Below the pieces are notes generated by a model. The model was not told where the DNA came from and did not search any database. It saw only the letters and a program-made list of their open reading frames with translations. Below are positions 8,706-17,276 of a stretch of DNA of 64,000 nucleotides, one piece after another. The first letter of the stretch is position 1, and each line of letters opens with the position of its first letter. A program made the position numbers and the translations under genes. The stretch covers positions 4,257,001 to 4,321,000 of the forward strand of contig NZ_CP100470.1 of NCBI RefSeq assembly GCF_030323145.1. Reading direction: 5' to 3'. The DNA is from Mesorhizobium sp. C432A. GTDB taxonomy: Bacteria > Pseudomonadota > Alphaproteobacteria > Rhizobiales > Rhizobiaceae.

Positions 8706-11700
8706 ATGACCAAACTGAAGTATTTCGACGCTATTCGCGCGGCCCAGAAAAACCAGCGCCCGCTGTCGGAAATGCCGCCCTTCGATCTCGGCCGGATCCG
8801 GAAGACAGGGCTGATTGCGCGCGTCGTCGGGTCTCTGGCCGAAGACCCCCGCTGGGCGCTTTCCTTGTTGCGGCGTTTCCGGCCGACCGGCAAACTTTTC
8901 GGCGTTCTCGTGGTCACCAAGAACGCCGATGTCCGCGACATATTGGAGCGCGGCGACGAATTCCAGACCCCATACGGCCCGGAAATGACCGAGCTTGCCC
9001 GGGGATCCAACTTCATCCTCGGCATGCAGGACGGCGCCGACTACCGGCGCATGAAATCGTCGGTGCTGAGTGCATTCCCGCCGGCCGAGGTCGAAGCCGC
9101 CGTCGGGCCGATCGCGGCGCGTCATTCGCAAGAGATCATGACGCGCGCCAGCCCCGGCTTCGATGCGATCTCCAGGTTGATGAAGATCGTCCCGGTGCAC
9201 ATCTGTCGAGATTATTTCGGCGTCGAGATCGACGATGAATCCGAATTCGCCGACTGGGCGATCGCGCTGAGTGCGCTGTTCTTTTCGGACCCGACGGCGA
9301 GCCCCGTCATGCGCGAACTCGCGGTGGTGGCGGGCGACCGTCTTCTCAAAGTCATCGATCGCTCCATCCAGTCGGCCAGGGACCGGGGCTTGAAGGCCGA
9401 GCAACCGCTGGCGAGGCTGGTTGTCCAGATGGATCAGGGCCGCCTGTCGCGGGACGACCTCAATTCGATCATGCTGGGCATGATCGCCGGCTTCGTCCCG
9501 ACCAATGTGCTGGCCGCCGGCAATTGCCTCGACGTGATCCTGTCGCGGCCCGACGCACGGCAGGCTATCGATGCCGCATTGGCCGAAAACGATACCGCCA
9601 AGCTCGACAGGGCCGTCCTTGAAGCCATGCGCTTCAAGCCGATCTGGGTCGGCCCCTGGCGCTACACGGCCCGCGACGCGATCATCGGCAAGGGTACGCG
9701 CCGCGAGCGCCTGGTGAAGGCCGGCACGGTGGTGATGCCGGCGACGCTGTCGGCGATGTTCGATGCCGACGCCGTGCAGAACCCGGACCAGTTCGACACA
9801 TCGCGCCCGTATCGCGACTACATGGTGTTCGGCCACGGCATTCATCAGTGCATCGGCGCCGAGATTGCCAGGATCCAGATCGGCGAAAGCCTGCGCGCCC
9901 TGTTCCAGAAGCAGGGCGTGCGCCGCATGCCCGGCAAGGCCGGGCGGATGACCCGCATCGGCGCCTATCCCGAAACCCTCAAGGTCGATTTCGAACGGGC
10001 AGAACTCTGCCGCACCGTAACGCAGTCTATGGTGACGGTGGTCTGCCCGGTCACCCGATCCGCGTCGCTGGATGCTGTCCGCGACAAGGTTGCCAGCCTC
10101 GGCAACCCGGCCGTCGAAGATATCCGCACCGCGCTCGATATTGCCGGCACCGTCCACTTCACCAGCCTGACCGTGGTCGGCACCGGCGAGATCGGCGCTG
10201 ATTCCGGTCAGGAAAAAGGAGCTCTGGTTCTCGAGTTGTCCGGTGACGGCAGCATCGACGATGTCATCGATGCGGTCACGCACGCCATCGGGCACCGGCT
10301 GCGGCCGATCTTCAAGGATGTCTGCGATCTGCCCGATGGCGGCGCATTGAACGATTTCCTGCGCAAGCACAATGTCGACATATCGCCGTCCTTCGGCAGC
10401 AATGCCGGACTGGTGTTTTCGGGCACGCCGGGGCACTCGGTCCAGCGTATCAAGGCCGAGCAGCAGCTTTTCGAAGCCGTGCGCGACATCGTCGAGCGGC
10501 CACGCAAAGGCGCCGGCAACGCTCCTGCCGTGCTCGCTGAAGTTCGCCAGCATGTCCAGTCATTAGGGACGTTTGCCTGGGCGTTCGAGCCGGCCGAGAG
10601 CCTGCTGGAAAAGCCGCCGGGTCATTGGGGCCGTGCCCTGATGACGACGTTGCTGGTACCGCCGGTCTTCGTCACGGTGGCGATCATCTGGGCTGCTTGC
10701 TGGTACATGGCCTACGGTGTGGTGTTCGGCAGATCTATCGACATCAGCTCCCAGGAAATCTCCTTCACCGCCATAGCCGTAGCAATCACCTCACTTCTGT
10801 TGTCGGGACTCGGAGTGTTGGTGGCAGCGGCGCTGCTGGCGTTTTCGTGCTTGCTGGCGCTGCGACGCCGCGAGGACAGGGATCGGCCGGAAAGCACATC
10901 GATCGGCATATCTGAATTGAACGCGATACTCGTCAAGGAGGGCCACGCGGCACAAAACCATCTGACTGCGATTTCGACGATGAAGGCCGGCATTCTGCGG
11001 CGGCTGGCGCTCAGGTTTTCTTTCTACCTGATCTCGATAGCTGCCCAGAAGGTATTCAAGCCAGGCTTCCTCAACACCATCAACACCATCCATTTCGCCC
11101 GCTGGATACTGCTGCCCGGCTCCAACCGATTGATGTTCTTCTCCAACTACGGCGGCAGCTGGGAAAGCTATCTTGAGGACTTCATCGCCAAGGCGTCCGC
11201 TGGCCTGACCGGCGTGTGGAGCAACACCGTGGGCTATCCACGCACACGATGGCTGTTCCTGGACGGCGCGCGCGACGGCGATCGTTTCAAGCGCTGGGCG
11301 CGGCGCCAGCAGGTGCCGACCCTGTTCTGGTACTCCGCCTATCCCCAAATCAACACAGAGCGCATCCGGATCAATTCCCGGGTCAGGCGCGGCATTGCTT
11401 CCGCCGTCGGCAACGAGGCGCGCGACTGGCTGAGCTTGTTCGGTTCGCTACGGCGCCCGGCGAGCGAAACGACCACCGTTCAAAAGACCACTTCGCTGCT
11501 GGCCAATATCAGCTCTGCCTTTCCGGCGCCTCTCGAACAGCAGCTGGAAACCGGCGAGATCCAGTCCATCTTCTTCGGCCCGCTCGGCCCGCTCGCTTAT
11601 TCGCATATGCTTGCGATCCGGGTGCCGGACAAGTTGCCGGCGCCCAAGCGCAGAGCCTGGCTCGATTTCGTTGTCGAGCAGACGAGTTTCGGCGAAGGCA

Positions 11701-13013
11701 GGCCCGCCGGGCGAGCTATGATAGTCGCCTTTGGTCCCGGTGGCCTGCGGCAGTTTGGGCTCGACGAGGGTGTGGAGGGCGATCCACTGGAAACATTTCC
11801 GATCGCCTTTCGCCATGGCATGGGCAATCCCGAGCGTGGGCGCATACTGGACGACCGAGGCCGCGACGGCCCGGACGAATGGGAGTGGGGGTCGTTGGAG
11901 AACCCTGTGGACCTGGTCATCGTCTGCTATGCTGAAGACCCGGGACGGTTGAAGACCGAGATTGCCACCGTGAGACGAAAGACGACCGGTGCAGGCATGA
12001 AGGTCGTCGCCGAACTGCCGCTCGCCGTAAACCGGGGCCCGACCGACACGAAGACGAAATCGTCCGACGGGGCAAAGCGTGACGATCGGTCGGAACGTGG
12101 GCCAGCCTACGAGCATTTCGGTTTCGCGGACGGGATTTCGCAGCCGATTGTCCGGGGCACGACCCGCGCCAGCAGGGGCGCCGCGCCCATGCATCTGGTC
12201 GCGCCCGGCGAGTTCCTGTTCGGCTATCGTGATGAGCATGGGTTCTATCCAGCCTCGCCCTCGGTAAGCGCATCACGCGATCGGACCGGAATCCTTTCGC
12301 AGGTGCGCCGTAGCCGGCTGATTCCGGGCCTGCCGCCACCGCCGCGCGATTTCGGGCGCAACGGTTCATTCCTGGTTATTCGCCAGTTCGAGCAGCACGT
12401 CGACGTCTTCAACAACTACTGCAAAAAGGCTGCAGCCTTGGTCGCGAGCCAACTCGGCAACCAAGCCATCACGCAAGACTGGATTGCCGCCAAGATGCTC
12501 GGCCGCTGGCAGAACGGCAGCTCGCTGGTGCGCAACCCCGATCATCCGGGACGCGTCATCGACAACAACTTCGCCGCTGGCGCCGAGGATCCGCAAGGCC
12601 ATCGCTGCCCGCTTGGTGCCCACATTCGCCGTTCCAACCCACGCGACTCGCTGGGTGAGGACCGCGATACGCAGATCAATATCGGCAAGCGCCATCGTAT
12701 CCTGCGGGTCGGCCGTACCTATGAGAAGCAGGACGGCAAGAATGGCAAGGTCGAAAAAGGGCTGCTGTTCATGTGCCTCAACGCCGACATAGAGCGCCAG
12801 TACGAATTCATTCAGCAGACCTGGGTTTCGTCGGCCACGTTCCAGGGCCTCGTCGCTGAAAAGGACCCGACGATTGGTTCGCGCGGCGGTGATGGCAGGT
12901 TCACCATTCCGTCATGGGAAAAGGTCACGACGCTCCGTGACATGCCGCAATTCGTCACCACCAAGGGGGTGGATACTTCTTCATGCCCAGCCGCTCGGCG
13001 CTGCGCTACCTGA
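8706..13013 (+). CDS. Cytochrome P450 - DyP-type peroxidase fusion
   Basis: 1435 residues. Residues 1-430 are a P450: ExxR helix E306-R309 and heme-thiolate loop FGHGIHQCIG with Cys382. Residues 450-640 hold an alpha/beta region (VHFTSL, GALVLELSG). Two hydrophobic helices, about 643-672 and 688-718, probably anchor the protein in the membrane. Residues 740-890 resemble the segment found before DyP domains in some large peroxidases (NHLT, IHFARW, FFSNYGGSWESYLEDF). Residues 960-1420 are a DyP peroxidase: GFADG at 1139-1143 and CPLGAH with proximal heme His1306. It would bind two hemes. The last residues are shifted: a G5 run at 12965-12969 needs one more G, after which the frame gives YFFMPSRSALRYL and stops at 13027, as DyP proteins do. 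No named homologue is known to me. Confidence 0.9.
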   Translation: MTKLKYFDAIRAAQKNQRPLSEMPPFDLGRIRKTGLIARVVGSLAEDPRWALSLLRRFRPTGKLFGVLVVTKNADVRDILERGDEFQTPYGPEMTELARGSNFILGMQDGADYRRMKSSVLSAFPPAEVEAAVGPIAARHSQEIMTRASPGFDAISRLMKIVPVHICRDYFGVEIDDESEFADWAIALSALFFSDPTASPVMRELAVVAGDRLLKVIDRSIQSARDRGLKAEQPLARLVVQMDQGRLSRDDLNSIMLGMIAGFVPTNVLAAGNCLDVILSRPDARQAIDAALAENDTAKLDRAVLEAMRFKPIWVGPWRYTARDAIIGKGTRRERLVKAGTVVMPATLSAMFDADAVQNPDQFDTSRPYRDYMVFGHGIHQCIGAEIARIQIGESLRALFQKQGVRRMPGKAGRMTRIGAYPETLKVDFERAELCRTVTQSMVTVVCPVTRSASLDAVRDKVASLGNPAVEDIRTALDIAGTVHFTSLTVVGTGEIGADSGQEKGALVLELSGDGSIDDVIDAVTHAIGHRLRPIFKDVCDLPDGGALNDFLRKHNVDISPSFGSNAGLVFSGTPGHSVQRIKAEQQLFEAVRDIVERPRKGAGNAPAVLAEVRQHVQSLGTFAWAFEPAESLLEKPPGHWGRALMTTLLVPPVFVTVAIIWAACWYMAYGVVFGRSIDISSQEISFTAIAVAITSLLLSGLGVLVAAALLAFSCLLALRRREDRDRPESTSIGISELNAILVKEGHAAQNHLTAISTMKAGILRRLALRFSFYLISIAAQKVFKPGFLNTINTIHFARWILLPGSNRLMFFSNYGGSWESYLEDFIAKASAGLTGVWSNTVGYPRTRWLFLDGARDGDRFKRWARRQQVPTLFWYSAYPQINTERIRINSRVRRGIASAVGNEARDWLSLFGSLRRPASETTTVQKTTSLLANISSAFPAPLEQQLETGEIQSIFFGPLGPLAYSHMLAIRVPDKLPAPKRRAWLDFVVEQTSFGEGRPAGRAMIVAFGPGGLRQFGLDEGVEGDPLETFPIAFRHGMGNPERGRILDDRGRDGPDEWEWGSLENPVDLVIVCYAEDPGRLKTEIATVRRKTTGAGMKVVAELPLAVNRGPTDTKTKSSDGAKRDDRSERGPAYEHFGFADGISQPIVRGTTRASRGAAPMHLVAPGEFLFGYRDEHGFYPASPSVSASRDRTGILSQVRRSRLIPGLPPPPRDFGRNGSFLVIRQFEQHVDVFNNYCKKAAALVASQLGNQAITQDWIAAKMLGRWQNGSSLVRNPDHPGRVIDNNFAAGAEDPQGHRCPLGAHIRRSNPRDSLGEDRDTQINIGKRHRILRVGRTYEKQDGKNGKVEKGLLFMCLNADIERQYEFIQQTWVSSATFQGLVAEKDPTIGSRGGDGRFTIPSWEKVTTLRDMPQFVTTKGVDTSSCPAARRCAT

Positions 13014-13034
13014 TTTCGCGGCTCTGATTCGGCG

Positions 13035-13721
13035 TCAGTCGTCGTCCTGCGACTCGGCGATATGGCGCAGTGCCCCGGTGTCCGTGATACGCAGCCCGCC
13101 GCGTTTGATGGCAATGAACGACCGGTTGCGCCAGTCGTTGAGCGTCTTGTTGACGGACTCGCGCGTGGCGCCGAGGAACTCTCCGAGTTCCGATTGCGAG
13201 ATCGGGATCCAGCCGGCGCTGTCGGCCATCACCTTGGCCAGGAAGACCAGGCGTTTGGCGAGCCTCGCCTCGATGCCGAAGAAGGCCTGGTCGCCGAGTT
13301 CGCCGCTGACCCAGCGCAGCCGGGCGCACAGAAGTTCGATCATCGCGCGTGCCAGCGGTGGATTTCTCTCAATGCGATCAAAGAGTTGTGTCCTGCTGAG
13401 CGAAACCAGCTCGCAAGCGGTCAGGCAGATGGCGGTGGCGGTGCGTGGCCGCCCGTCAAGCGCGCCGATCTCGCCGACGAGGCTGCGCGACAGCTCGATA
13501 TTGGCCACCAGCTTCTGCCCGCCAGGCGAATAGATCGAGATTTCCACCGTGCCGCTCATCACCCCGTAGATCCGGTCGGCGGCGTCTTCCTGGACGAACA
13601 GATGCTGGCCGGCGGCGTAGCGCTCGGCCTTGCAGCCGCTGAACAGGATATCGAACAGCTTTGGATCGATGCGTGCTAGGCGCGGCAGATCGTTTCTGTC
13701 GTTTGGGCCGCCAAAAGCCAT
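13035..13721 (-). CDS. Crp/Fnr family regulator with cAMP-type pocket
   Basis: About 228 residues: an N-terminal cyclic-nucleotide-binding domain and a C-terminal Crp helix-turn-helix. The phosphate-binding cassette reads VGEIGALDGRPRTATA, keeping the Glu that binds ribose and the Arg that binds the cyclic phosphate, which FNR and FixK types lack. There is no FNR cysteine cluster. The recognition helix TRESVNKTL keeps Arg-Glu at the positions that in E. coli CRP (SRETVGR) read TGTGA, with Lys for the later Arg. It lies convergent to the P450-DyP gene with eight bases between stops after frame correction. Perfect CRP sites stand before that gene and before the protease-nuclease gene. Start at MAFGG; an earlier in-frame GTG/ATG at 13745 is possible. 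Confidence 0.88.
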   Translation of the reverse strand: MAFGGPNDRNDLPRLARIDPKLFDILFSGCKAERYAAGQHLFVQEDAADRIYGVMSGTVEISIYSPGGQKLVANIELSRSLVGEIGALDGRPRTATAICLTACELVSLSRTQLFDRIERNPPLARAMIELLCARLRWVSGELGDQAFFGIEARLAKRLVFLAKVMADSAGWIPISQSELGEFLGATRESVNKTLNDWRNRSFIAIKRGGLRITDTGALRHIAESQDDD

Positions 13722-13882
13722 GTTCCAAATTCCCAATTGCCGCAATCGGCGAAGTTTAAGGGCCGAAGTCTAAGGCAAGAGTGCACCGCGTCAAAGGCCG
13801 GCGTTCATCCCTTGCGATTACGCCTTGTAAAGGCTTGGCGCAGTGGTCGCGCCCAGTGCCTGGCTCGTGCCGGGCGGAAAGC

Positions 13883-13921
13883 CGCCTGCACGCGCGGCGA
13901 GAGGAGCCGCGCGTGCAGGCG
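13883..13921. other. Long perfect hairpin between regulator and protease genes
   Basis: 16-bp perfect stem (core GCCTGCACGCGCGGC with GCCGCGCGTGCAGGC) and a 7-base loop, GAGAGGA on the plus strand and TCCTCTC on the minus strand. It has no T run on either side. It lies 162 bases before the regulator start codon and 330 before the protease gene. It may belong to a long leader or to a small RNA; the minus-strand loop carries an anti-Shine-Dalgarno-like UCCUC. Confidence 0.6.
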
Positions 13922-13927
13922 CCAACT

Positions 13928-13967
13928 GATTAAAATGGTTAGGTGATGATTAAAATGGTTAGGTGAT
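13928..13967. repeat. Two-copy 20-bp tandem direct repeat
   Basis: The 20-mer GATTAAAATGGTTAGGTGAT occurs twice head to tail (13928-13947 and 13948-13967), an A+T-rich island in G+C-rich surroundings, directly after the long hairpin. Confidence 0.9.
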
Positions 13968-14044
13968 AAAATTTCTGTAAAACCGAGCGGCCGCAATGGC
14001 CTTTCCGCCTGTTGCGATAGCTGGGCGCAAACAGCGTGAGCGTC

Positions 14045-14060
14045 TGTGACGGAGATCACA
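14045..14060. promoter_or_regulatory. CRP-type operator before protease-nuclease gene
   Basis: Perfect TGTGA-N6-TCACA palindrome (spacer CGGAGA), 190 bases upstream of the protease-nuclease ATG, in the 529-base region between the Crp-type regulator gene and that gene. Same extended flanks (CT before the G, TAC after) as the site at 8612-8627. Confidence 0.75.
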
Positions 14061-14250
14061 TACAGCATCGCTGAAATAATGCGAGCGTCATACATCGCGC
14101 GAGCGACTGCGGCAAAGAGACATGCCGACGTTGCGCTTCGGTCATCTTCGACGCGAGTTGATTTGTTTCCTTGCCTGCCGGTCAGAATTGCACCAGTCTA
14201 AAATGGGGCAATACATTTCTTTACTTCGACAGAACCTTTGGGGGGCGACT

Positions 14251-16515
14251 ATGCCGGTCAGCAGAGAGCAGCGAATCCGTCAATATCTCGATCTCGTCAC
14301 CGGGGGCGAGGGGACTGAATCGGTCCTCGGCAACATGGAGACGATGGCAGGCGGCGGCCTGGAATCCCTTGCGCCTGCGGAAGCCGGCAAGACGGAGGCG
14401 GCGTTTGAATCGGCGCGCGCTGGCATGGAGAGCCTTGCGCGGGGCGCCGAAGTCGCGCCCGAGCAGCTTTCCGATCTGGAAGCCATAATCATCCCGGAGT
14501 TGCGGCCGGTCTATGACATCAAGGATGGCACCTTTACGACGCTGACTTTCGACGGCGCTCCGACACCTGGCCATTCGCTGTGGACGAAGCTTACCAGCGA
14601 GGCCGCATTGAAGCAGCGCATCGAAGCCGCCCTGCCGGCGATCGGGCGTATCGAACTGTTGTGGGACACCAATATCCCTTACGGCGGCACGGGCTTCGTC
14701 GTCGGCCGCAACCTGTTGATGACCAACCGTCATGTGGCGCAGATATTTGCGGACGGCCTTGGCGACCGCAATCTGCAATTCATCAACGGCCGCGCCGCCG
14801 GCATCGACTTCAAGCGCGATTCGGCGGCAGGAAACGTCTTCAAGATCCGCAATGTCCGGATGATCCATCCCTATTGGGACATGGCGATACTCGAAGTCGA
14901 AGGCCTGCCCGACAACATCACGCCGCTGTCGCTCGCGGTCGCCGACGCGCGCGATATGCTGCGCCAGGAAGTCGTCGCCATCGGCTATCCCGCGTTCGAC
15001 AATCGCAACGCGGTCGATGTCCAGAACGAGCTCATGCGCAATCGTTTCCAGGTCAAGCGCCTGCAACCGGGCATGCTGCAGGGCGGCTTCGATACGGAGA
15101 GTTTCGGCAAGATCGTCAGCGCGGCGACACATGATTGCTCGACCACTGGCGGCAACTCCGGCACCGCCATGATCAACCTCGCCACCGGCGAGGTCGTGGC
15201 GCTGCATTTCGCCGGCCGCTATCTCGAGCGCAACTACGCCGTGCCCACCGGCGCGCTCGCCAAGGACCAGCGTGTCGTCGACCTCGGCCTCAATTTCGCC
15301 GGCGCCGCCAGCGGCGGCCCAAACGATTGGGGCGCATGGTGGAACAAGGCGGACAGCGGGTCGCCGGCCGAGGGCGTAAACCTGGTTGAAGTCGGCGGCG
15401 TCCAGCAGATCCCGGGCGTCGCCACTCAGAGGCCTCCATCCGGAGGTGTCGTCGTTTCGCCGGGCGGCAGCGTCACCTTCGAAGTGCCGTTGCGCATCAC
15501 CGTCTCGCTCGGCGCAACGCCTGCCCATGAAGCGGTCACGGAATCGGTCGAGCTCGAAGCGGCCAAGTCGACCCCTCCAGGCGGCGCATTCGTTCCCAAA
15601 ACGGTCGCGGACTATGCCGGCTATAAGGGCTACGACGAGAAATTTCTCTCTGGCGGCACTAAACTCGCGCCGGTCGTTGTGCCGATGCCTGAGGCCACCG
15701 ACCTCTCAGTGCTGGCGCCGCTCAAGGCCGGCGGCACGCAACTCGACTACCAGAATTTTTCGCTCAAGATGCACGCCAAGCGGCGGCTGGCGCTGTTCAC
15801 CGCCTCCAACGTCACCGAGGAGAGCAATCTGCGCGAGCCGGAAAAGGGCCGCAACTATTCGCGCGGCGGCCTGTTCAGCGAGCGCTGGTTCCCGGATCTG
15901 CGGCTCGACGACAAGTACCAGATCCCCGACGTCTTCTACACCCAGGATCAGGGCGCCTTCGACAAGGGTCATATCGTCAGGCGCGATGACGTAGCCTGGG
16001 GCAGCACCTTCGAGCTGCTGCTCAGGGGCAATGTCTGCTCCTTCCATGTCACCAATTGCTCGCCCCAAGTCGAGGGCTACAACCGCTCCGACAGCGGTGA
16101 GAAGAACTGGGGCGATCTTGAGAACCACGTCCTGTCGGAGGCGGCGAGCGAACGGCTGTGTGTCTTCGCTGGCCCGGTGCTCGCCGATGACGACCGAACC
16201 TTTGCCGGCAAAGGCCCCAAGGGAACAAGTCTTCGCGCGCCGGTGCCGCGCCGTTTCTGGAAGGTGATCGTGGCGCGCGTCACAGACGGGCTCGCCAGCT
16301 ATGGCTTCGTCCTCGAACAGGATCTGTCGGACACGGAGCTGGAGTTTGCCGTCTCCGACGAATTCATCGGCGCCATGTACCCGCTAACCGAAATCTCCGA
16401 AATGACCGGCATCACCTTCGACAAATCGATTGTCGACGCCGACCAGTACGAAACGGTTCGTGGCGGCGAAATTGCAATGCGGGCGGGATCACGGAGACGA
16501 AAGAAGAAGGCTTAG
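14251..16515 (+). CDS. Trypsin-like protease fused to DNA/RNA endonuclease
   Basis: 754 residues without a recognisable signal peptide. After a roughly 100-residue helical N-terminus comes an S1/V8-like protease domain with the full triad: His161 in TNRHVAQ, Asp210 in WDMAIL and Ser303 in TGGNSGTA. After a linker (about 430-500) comes a NUC-type endonuclease of the Serratia family: DKGHIVRRDD with general-base His574 (a DRGH variant) and NCSPQ with metal-binding Asn602, then NWGDLENHVL. The tail is basic (SRRRKKKA). Such a protein could degrade both protein and nucleic acid; whether it acts inside or is exported is not visible. A CRP operator lies upstream. ATG 14251 chosen after the purine-rich GGGGGGCGACT; the frame is open to 14122 without domain content. 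Confidence 0.9.
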   Translation: MPVSREQRIRQYLDLVTGGEGTESVLGNMETMAGGGLESLAPAEAGKTEAAFESARAGMESLARGAEVAPEQLSDLEAIIIPELRPVYDIKDGTFTTLTFDGAPTPGHSLWTKLTSEAALKQRIEAALPAIGRIELLWDTNIPYGGTGFVVGRNLLMTNRHVAQIFADGLGDRNLQFINGRAAGIDFKRDSAAGNVFKIRNVRMIHPYWDMAILEVEGLPDNITPLSLAVADARDMLRQEVVAIGYPAFDNRNAVDVQNELMRNRFQVKRLQPGMLQGGFDTESFGKIVSAATHDCSTTGGNSGTAMINLATGEVVALHFAGRYLERNYAVPTGALAKDQRVVDLGLNFAGAASGGPNDWGAWWNKADSGSPAEGVNLVEVGGVQQIPGVATQRPPSGGVVVSPGGSVTFEVPLRITVSLGATPAHEAVTESVELEAAKSTPPGGAFVPKTVADYAGYKGYDEKFLSGGTKLAPVVVPMPEATDLSVLAPLKAGGTQLDYQNFSLKMHAKRRLALFTASNVTEESNLREPEKGRNYSRGGLFSERWFPDLRLDDKYQIPDVFYTQDQGAFDKGHIVRRDDVAWGSTFELLLRGNVCSFHVTNCSPQVEGYNRSDSGEKNWGDLENHVLSEAASERLCVFAGPVLADDDRTFAGKGPKGTSLRAPVPRRFWKVIVARVTDGLASYGFVLEQDLSDTELEFAVSDEFIGAMYPLTEISEMTGITFDKSIVDADQYETVRGGEIAMRAGSRRRKKKA

Positions 16516-16763
16516 GCTCGCGCGGCGCTGCGATGCCTTGCAGGGAACACCATGACCGAATGGACGCAATCCAAGCCGACCTCCCTGCTGCCGGCCACGC
16601 GCCCCCGAGCGGTACCAATTAGCGCCAACACAGCGGAGATCTGGATCAGCACATAGCTGACGGCGAGCCGGGCACCGGAAAGAAGTCGTTCGTCAAAAAG
16701 CCGTGATGCAGCGCTTCAAGATAGCGGCAATAATACGGGCTGGTTTTCATTCGGGGTTTTTAC

Positions 16764-17036
16764 ATGCGCACACGTCACGCCATCATGCTTGCACTTTCCG
16801 TGCTTTCCATTCCTGCCGTCTCCATCCCGGCGCAGAAGGCACGAGCGCTGGAGCCTGAAAAATACACGGTCTACTGCGCCAACGATCACATCGAGGTTTC
16901 GTTCTGGGATCTCGAGCAGATGAAGGTGCGGAACGGCTCCGATGTCTGCCAGTTCCAGAGCTACACGAGCTACTCAAGCGCCTTGAACTTCGCGCAGAAG
17001 AATTTTGGTGGGGAAGGGGCGAGTTGCAGCTGCTAG
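16764..17036 (+). CDS. Small secreted cysteine-containing protein
   Basis: 90 residues: a hydrophobic signal peptide ending around KARALE, then a short mature domain with Cys in YTVYCAND, SDVCQF and the closing CSC. Four cysteines suggest disulfides in the periplasm. I do not recognise a family. It stands alone between the protease-nuclease gene and tRNA-Val. The 248 bases before it hold no other feature that I can see. Confidence 0.65.
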   Translation: MRTRHAIMLALSVLSIPAVSIPAQKARALEPEKYTVYCANDHIEVSFWDLEQMKVRNGSDVCQFQSYTSYSSALNFAQKNFGGEGASCSC

Positions 17037-17074
17037 GAGTGCTGGCTTGGAGTGCGCTGTTCAGGGAAAGAAAA

Positions 17075-17149
17075 TGGTGGGCGATGCAGGGATTGAACCT
17101 GCGACCCCACCCGTGTGAAGGGTGTGCTCTCCCGCTGAGCTAATCGCCC
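17075..17149 (-). tRNA. tRNA-Val (CAC)
   Basis: 75 nucleotides including an encoded CCA. Acceptor stem GGGCGAT/ATCGCCC, D arm GCTCAGCGGGAGAGC, anticodon stem CACCC/GGGTG with loop TTCACAC (anticodon CAC), five-base variable loop and T arm GCAGGTTCAATCCCTGC all pair. Confidence 0.97.
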
Positions 17150-17276
17150 GCTCGTTGCCCGAAGGCCAAGCGAGCCGCGATATAAGGGAGGCAGGGTTGT
17201 GAAGTCAAGGCGATGCGCCCGCCTTCTGTGCCTGAAATAGGCGAGGGCAGGCGCTGCCGCGCACTCGCTCGTTTCG

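Noticed and set aside
8493..10553. 686-codon minus-strand frame opposite the P450 part
   Set aside because: Antisense shadow; its sequence is Arg/Asp/His-rich with no domain, while the plus strand has both P450 motifs.
17075..17149. tRNA-Val considered as an integration site for an island
   Set aside because: No integrase, no repeated tRNA 3' end and ordinary core genes on both sides.
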